Below are positions 5,006 through 7,657 of a stretch of DNA of 7,657 nt, piece by piece. The stretch is taken from the NCBI GenBank assembly GCA_025350885.1, contig JANXXA010000386.1, forward strand, positions 1-7,657. Reading direction: 5' to 3'. The DNA comes from Phenylobacterium sp. GTDB lineage: Bacteria > Pseudomonadota > Alphaproteobacteria > Caulobacterales > Caulobacteraceae. The notes beneath the pieces are model-generated. The model did no database searches, had not been told where the DNA came from, and was given only the letters and a program-made list of their open reading frames with translations. Both the position numbers and the translations under genes were made by a program. Every line of letters begins with the position of its first letter. Position 1 is the first letter of the stretch.

Positions 5006-6544
5006 ATGACGCACTTTCTCCAGCGATCGGCCCTGATGCTTCTGGCGACCAGCGCGCTCTGCGCCGGCCCCGCCGAGGCGCGCGCGCGCCATCACCACCA
5101 TCATGCCGGCAAGCCCGTGGCGGCCAATGGCAAGGTCGTCGGTGTCGCTGGCGATCGCGGCGCCTATATCGTTCGCAAGGGCGACACGCTCGACAAGATC
5201 GCCGACAAGCTGGACACCACCGTCGAGGATCTGAAGGCGCTGAACGGACTGAAGTCCGCGGTGATCCAGCCCGGCGACGTGCTGCATGGCCCGCGCGCCG
5301 CCAAGCAAGCCTATGCGGTGGTTCATGGGGACACCCTGTTCTCGATCTCCAAGCGGTTCCACGTCTCGATCGACGACCTGCGCACGGCCAATGGCCTGTC
5401 GGCCAAGACCTCGTTGCGGACCGGCCAGAAGCTGCGCATTCCTGGCGCGGAGGGTACGCCCCCGGTTGTCGAGAAGCTGGATGGGCCGTCGCCGACCAAG
5501 GTCGCGCGCGGGCGTCATGCGACCGCGCCGGGTCCCGACGACGGCGCGGACCTGCCCGCCACCGGCGGCCACAGTGTCGCCGGCCGGCTGGTCAATATCG
5601 AGGGCCGGGGCGCGCCCTACCGGGTCCGCAAGGGTGACACCCTGGAGAAGATCGCCCGCAAGCTCGACACCGACATCGACAGCCTGAAGGGCGACAATCA
5701 TCTGAAGAGCTCGGCGCTGCGTCCCGGCCAGGTGCTGCGCGGTCCGGGAATTTCGGCCAAGGGCTATGTGGCGGGGGCGGGCGACACCCTGGCCCTGGTC
5801 GGCCAACGGTTTGGCGTCAGCGCCGAGCGACTGCGCACGGAGAACGGCCTGTCGCGCCGAACACGCCTGAAGCCCGGCCAGAAGCTTCGCCTGCCGTCCG
5901 GATATCGCGACCATGGACCCCTGCGCGCGTCCGAGCCGAGCGCGGTTGTCGAGCGTCCGTCGCGCAGCTACCCCCGCCCGGCTGAGCCCCCGCGCGACGA
6001 GCCGATCACCACCCAGCGCGGATCCGACCTGCCGTCGCGGCCGCAGCCCTATCAGCCCTCCGGCGCCCCGCAGCGGATCTACGTCCCGCCGGCGGTCGTG
6101 CCTGCGACGACACCGGCGCCCACCGACGCCCAGGTCTCGCAGTTGGGCAAGGGCCGCTTCAACTGGCCGATGCGTGGCGAGCTGATCTCCGAGTTCGGCC
6201 CCAAGGACGGCGGCCAGCGCAACGATGGCATCAATATCCGCGCCGACAGCGGGGCATCCGTTCGATCAGCCGCCGACGGTGACGTGGTCTATGCCGGCGA
6301 TCAGGTGCCCGGCTTCGGAAACCTGGTGCTGATCAAGCACGCCGACGGCTGGGTTACCGCCTACGGCCACCTCAGCCACGTCGAGGTGAAGATGCAGCAG
6401 AAGGTCATGCAGGGTCAGCAGATCGGCCAGGCCGGCGTCTCGGGCGGCGTCTCCGAGCCGCAACTGCACTTCGAGGTCCGCTACGCGCCCAACCCCCTGG
6501 AACGCGCCCGCCCGGTCGACCCGAAACTGGTGCTGCCGAGGTAG
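5006..6544 (+). CDS. dipM: DipM-like division factor: four LysM domains plus degenerate LytM (M23) domain
   Basis: This 512-residue envelope protein has a Sec-type signal peptide (about 1-25, core ALMLLATSALCAGPAEA; no RR motif, and SALC is not a proper lipobox). HHHHH follows at 29-33. Four LysM peptidoglycan-binding domains lie at about 54-96, 103-146, 204-247 and 254-297. A Pro-rich linker (about 300-375) leads to a LytM/M23 domain (about 384-505). Expected M23 active-site residues are largely lost: Asn406 and Asn410 replace the His and Asp zinc ligands, and Gln486 replaces the first His of HxH. His455 and His488 remain. The domain order matches Caulobacter DipM, which localises at the septum and regulates autolysins such as the amidase AmiC. 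The position after surE-pcm is that of nlpD in E. coli. A secreted, non-enzymatic regulator of cell-wall splitting is the best reading. It is shorter than I recall for C. crescentus DipM (about 600 residues). The start is supported by GGAG and the signal peptide. Confidence 0.82.
   Translation: MTHFLQRSALMLLATSALCAGPAEARARHHHHHAGKPVAANGKVVGVAGDRGAYIVRKGDTLDKIADKLDTTVEDLKALNGLKSAVIQPGDVLHGPRAAKQAYAVVHGDTLFSISKRFHVSIDDLRTANGLSAKTSLRTGQKLRIPGAEGTPPVVEKLDGPSPTKVARGRHATAPGPDDGADLPATGGHSVAGRLVNIEGRGAPYRVRKGDTLEKIARKLDTDIDSLKGDNHLKSSALRPGQVLRGPGISAKGYVAGAGDTLALVGQRFGVSAERLRTENGLSRRTRLKPGQKLRLPSGYRDHGPLRASEPSAVVERPSRSYPRPAEPPRDEPITTQRGSDLPSRPQPYQPSGAPQRIYVPPAVVPATTPAPTDAQVSQLGKGRFNWPMRGELISEFGPKDGGQRNDGINIRADSGASVRSAADGDVVYAGDQVPGFGNLVLIKHADGWVTAYGHLSHVEVKMQQKVMQGQQIGQAGVSGGVSEPQLHFEVRYAPNPLERARPVDPKLVLPR
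5165..5896 (+). repeat. Duplicated LysM pair within dipM
   Basis: The four LysM domains form two pairs: residues 54-146 (5165-5443) and 204-297 (5615-5896). By eye, LysM1 and LysM3 share about 27 of 43 positions (both contain VRKGDTL and end in GP). LysM2 and LysM4 share about 24 of 44 (both contain RF-VS, LRT and GQKLR). First-with-third and second-with-fourth similarity indicates duplication of a two-domain block, not four single duplications. A spacer of about 57 residues rich in Pro, Gly and charged residues separates the pairs. Confidence 0.8.
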
Positions 6545-6577
6545 CTGGGCCTCACAACGGCAGGCTCACGCCCAGTT
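6543..6577. terminator. Candidate bidirectional hairpin between convergent dipM and the ATPase gene
   Basis: CTGGGC (6545-6550) pairs perfectly with GCCCAG (6570-6575) across a 19-base loop. The stem can extend by one A-T (6543/6577) and one G-T pair (6544/6576). The structure covers the dipM TAG (6542-6544) and the minus-strand TGA (6552-6554), only seven bases apart. Shared stem-loops are common between convergent genes. No long T-run follows in either direction, so efficient intrinsic termination is uncertain. Confidence 0.35.
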
Positions 6578-7409
6578 CCCCCGCCAGGTCGCGGATGAAC
6601 TGCCAGGCGACGCGGCCGGAGCGGGCGCCGCGCAGCTGGGCCCATTGCAGGGCGCGGCGCTCCAGGTCGGGCGCCTTCAGTTTGTAGCGCTTGGCGTAGC
6701 CCTTCACCGCCTCCAGATAGGTCGCCTGATCCATCGGCGGGAAGCCGATCCACAGGCCAAAGCGGTCAGAGACGCTGACCTCCTCCTCGGCGTCCTCGGC
6801 GATGGCGATCAGGCCGCGATCCTCCGCGGGGCCGCCGCCTTCGCCGTGGGATCTGGGCATCAGGTGGCGGCGGTTGGAGGTGGCGACGAACAGCACATTG
6901 GCCGGCGGACCTGAAACCCCGCCCTCCAGCGCCGACTTCAACGCCTTGGCGGCCGCCGCCCCCTCCTCGAAGGACAGATCGTCGCACAGCACGACAAATC
7001 GTTCGGTGCGCGCACGCAGCCGGTCGAACAGGCCGGGCAGTTCGGTGACCTCGTCGCGGTCCACCTCCACCAGTTTCAGCTCCGGCGCGGCGGGCGCCAC
7101 GGCCATGAAGGCGGCCTTGGCCAGCGAGCTCTTGCCGGTCCCGCGCACGCCCCAGAGCAGGGCGTGGTTGCTGGGCAGGCCGCCGGCGAACCGCCGCAGG
7201 TTTTCCACGAACCGCGCCTTCTGCCGGTCGATGCCGACCAGGGCGGCCAGCGGCAGGGGATAGTCCGGGGCGGGATGGAAGACGCCGCTTGCCGGATCAT
7301 GGCGGAACAGTCGCGCGGCCGAAAACGCCGGCTCCGGCGGCCGCGCGGGCGCCAGGCGCTCTAAGGCGTCGGCGATTCGATCCAGCACAGGCTCAAGCTC
7401 ATGTGTCAT
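6552..7409 (-). CDS. DUF815-type AAA+ P-loop ATPase of unknown role
   Basis: The 285-residue protein matches the DUF815 group of predicted AAA+ ATPases. A helical N-terminal part (1-50) precedes a segment reading LVGIDRQKARFVENLRRFAGG. Walker A is GVRGTGKSS (87-95), Walker B is VVLCDDLSFE (139-148), sensor-1-like ATSNRRHLMPR is at 176-186, an Arg-finger-like SDRFGLWIGF is at 214-223, and a sensor-2-like SGRVAWQFIRDL lies near the C-terminus. A Gly-rich then acidic loop (about 188-212) lies between sensor 1 and the Arg motif. All parts needed to bind and hydrolyse ATP are visible. No signal peptide or membrane helix is seen, so it is probably cytoplasmic. The cellular function of this family is not established, to my knowledge. 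The gene converges on dipM and diverges from yajC, so it is probably transcribed alone. Its ATG has no strong ribosome binding site. DnaA- or DnaC-like loaders are the nearest general comparison. Confidence 0.85.
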   Translation of the reverse strand: MTHELEPVLDRIADALERLAPARPPEPAFSAARLFRHDPASGVFHPAPDYPLPLAALVGIDRQKARFVENLRRFAGGLPSNHALLWGVRGTGKSSLAKAAFMAVAPAAPELKLVEVDRDEVTELPGLFDRLRARTERFVVLCDDLSFEEGAAAAKALKSALEGGVSGPPANVLFVATSNRRHLMPRSHGEGGGPAEDRGLIAIAEDAEEEVSVSDRFGLWIGFPPMDQATYLEAVKGYAKRYKLKAPDLERRALQWAQLRGARSGRVAWQFIRDLAGELGVSLPL

Positions 7410-7537
7410 CGCCGCGACGCTTAAACCCTGACCTGGGCGCGTTCCATTGCAAATCGGGGTCGTAGCGCATAGCTTCCGCCGACTTCGAGCGGGGGCCTTC
7501 AGAAAGGCCCGCGTCCGCGCCCATTTCCGGAGAGGCC
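7410..7537. promoter_or_regulatory. Divergent control region for the ATPase gene (minus) and yajC (plus)
   Basis: This 128-base gap must hold starts for both genes. On the plus strand, TTGCAA (7447-7452) and TAGCTT (7470-7475), spaced 17 bases, are a weak -35/-10 pair that would start transcription near 7482. On the minus strand the same -10 region reads AAGCTATGCG, close to the Caulobacter GCTANAWC pattern, so two promoters may overlap back to back. TTGCAA is itself palindromic. The matches are partial; treat them as candidates. Confidence 0.3.
7489..7512 (+). promoter_or_regulatory. Stem-loop in the yajC leader
   Basis: GGGCCTT (7493-7499) pairs perfectly with AAGGCCC (7504-7510) around a CAGA tetraloop. 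GC (7489-7490) and GC (7511-7512) can add two more pairs if two G bases bulge. It is the most stable-looking small hairpin in the window. It ends 16 bases before the strong ribosome site GGAGAGG (7529-7535), which precedes the yajC ATG at 7538, so it does not hide that site. No T-run follows, which argues against a terminator. Leader RNA stability or protein binding is possible. Confidence 0.5.
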
Positions 7538-7657
7538 ATGTTCGCCACCCCAGCCTATGCCCAAGCCGCCGGCGCCGCCGCGCCTCAAGGCGACATCGCC
7601 AGTTTCCTGTCGGGGCCGATCGGCTCGATCCTGCCGCTCGTGGCCCTGGTCGTGCTG
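7538..7657 (+). CDS. yajC: YajC, Sec translocon accessory protein (5' part only)
   Basis: Forty codons are present before the window ends. The start MFATPAYAQAAGAAAPQGD is typical of alphaproteobacterial YajC, which has a short Ala/Gln-rich lead before its single membrane helix. The sequence then enters a hydrophobic segment (GPIGSILPLVALVVL) that would be the beginning of that helix. The expected QQKR-like motif after the helix lies outside the window. YajC is a small inner-membrane protein that associates with SecDF in the Sec holotranslocon, and secD and secF would be expected downstream. The start is well supported by GGAGAGG (7529-7535), two bases before the ATG. Identification rests on the N-terminus only; another small membrane protein is possible but less likely. 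Confidence 0.75.
   Translation, partial: MFATPAYAQAAGAAAPQGDIASFLSGPIGSILPLVALVVL

Noticed and set aside
5054..5068. Lipoprotein lipobox at SALC-AG in the DipM-like signal peptide
   Set aside because: The residue before Cys19 is Leu, whereas lipoboxes need Gly, Ala or Ser there; an AEA-type cleavage site further on fits better.
4682..5914. A 410-codon minus-strand open frame opposite pcm and the LysM part of dipM
   Set aside because: It contains repeated-looking segments only because it mirrors the LysM repeats; no independent evidence of coding.
1..7657. CRISPR array, insertion sequence, prophage, toxin-antitoxin or other accessory system
   Set aside because: No spaced direct repeats of CRISPR type, transposase, integrase, terminal inverted repeats or small paired genes were seen; gene content and composition are uniform and housekeeping.

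Overview
This window looks like a conserved housekeeping stretch of an alphaproteobacterial chromosome, most likely order Caulobacterales (Caulobacter/Phenylobacterium type). The evidence is high G+C coding sequence throughout, alphaproteobacterial TatA and YajC N-termini, and a four-LysM plus degenerate LytM protein matching the Caulobacter division factor DipM. The order scpB-tatA-tatB-tatC-serS-surE-pcm-dipM, followed by a convergent DUF815 ATPase and then yajC, also fits that group. The species cannot be fixed from sequence alone.

Layout: the window opens inside the 3' end of scpB (1-210), a condensin subunit. A candidate promoter precedes the complete Tat translocase genes tatA (307-519), tatB (578-1114) and tatC (1111-2031); tatB and tatC overlap by ATGA. 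After an 86-base gap with small hairpins comes serS (2118-3404), then surE (3430-4203) and pcm (4205-4867), the latter two separated by one base. A 138-base intergenic region with a TTAA dyad, a GANTC (CcrM-type) site and a 17-bp tandem repeat precedes dipM (5006-6544). dipM converges with a DUF815-type P-loop ATPase gene on the minus strand (6552-7409), with a shared hairpin over the two stop codons. A 128-base divergent region with a strong hairpin leads to the 5' end of yajC (7538-7657, cut by the window), a Sec accessory gene.

How they fit together: the genes cover chromosome segregation (ScpB), export of folded proteins (TatABC), serine tRNA charging (SerS), nucleotide and protein repair (SurE, Pcm), division-site peptidoglycan remodelling (DipM) and Sec translocation (YajC). 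The most informative pattern is surE-pcm followed by a LysM/degenerate-LytM gene. It parallels surE-pcm-nlpD(-rpoS) of Escherichia coli, so dipM sits in the position of nlpD. Its LytM domain has lost two of three expected zinc ligands and one catalytic His, which argues for a regulator of autolysins, not a hydrolase.

I see no mobile element, CRISPR array, tRNA or rRNA gene, and no wholly new multi-gene system. The items worth checking are the dipM upstream region, the TatC loop insertion, the LytM degeneration with LysM-pair duplication, the structured yajC leader, and the uncharacterised DUF815 ATPase.
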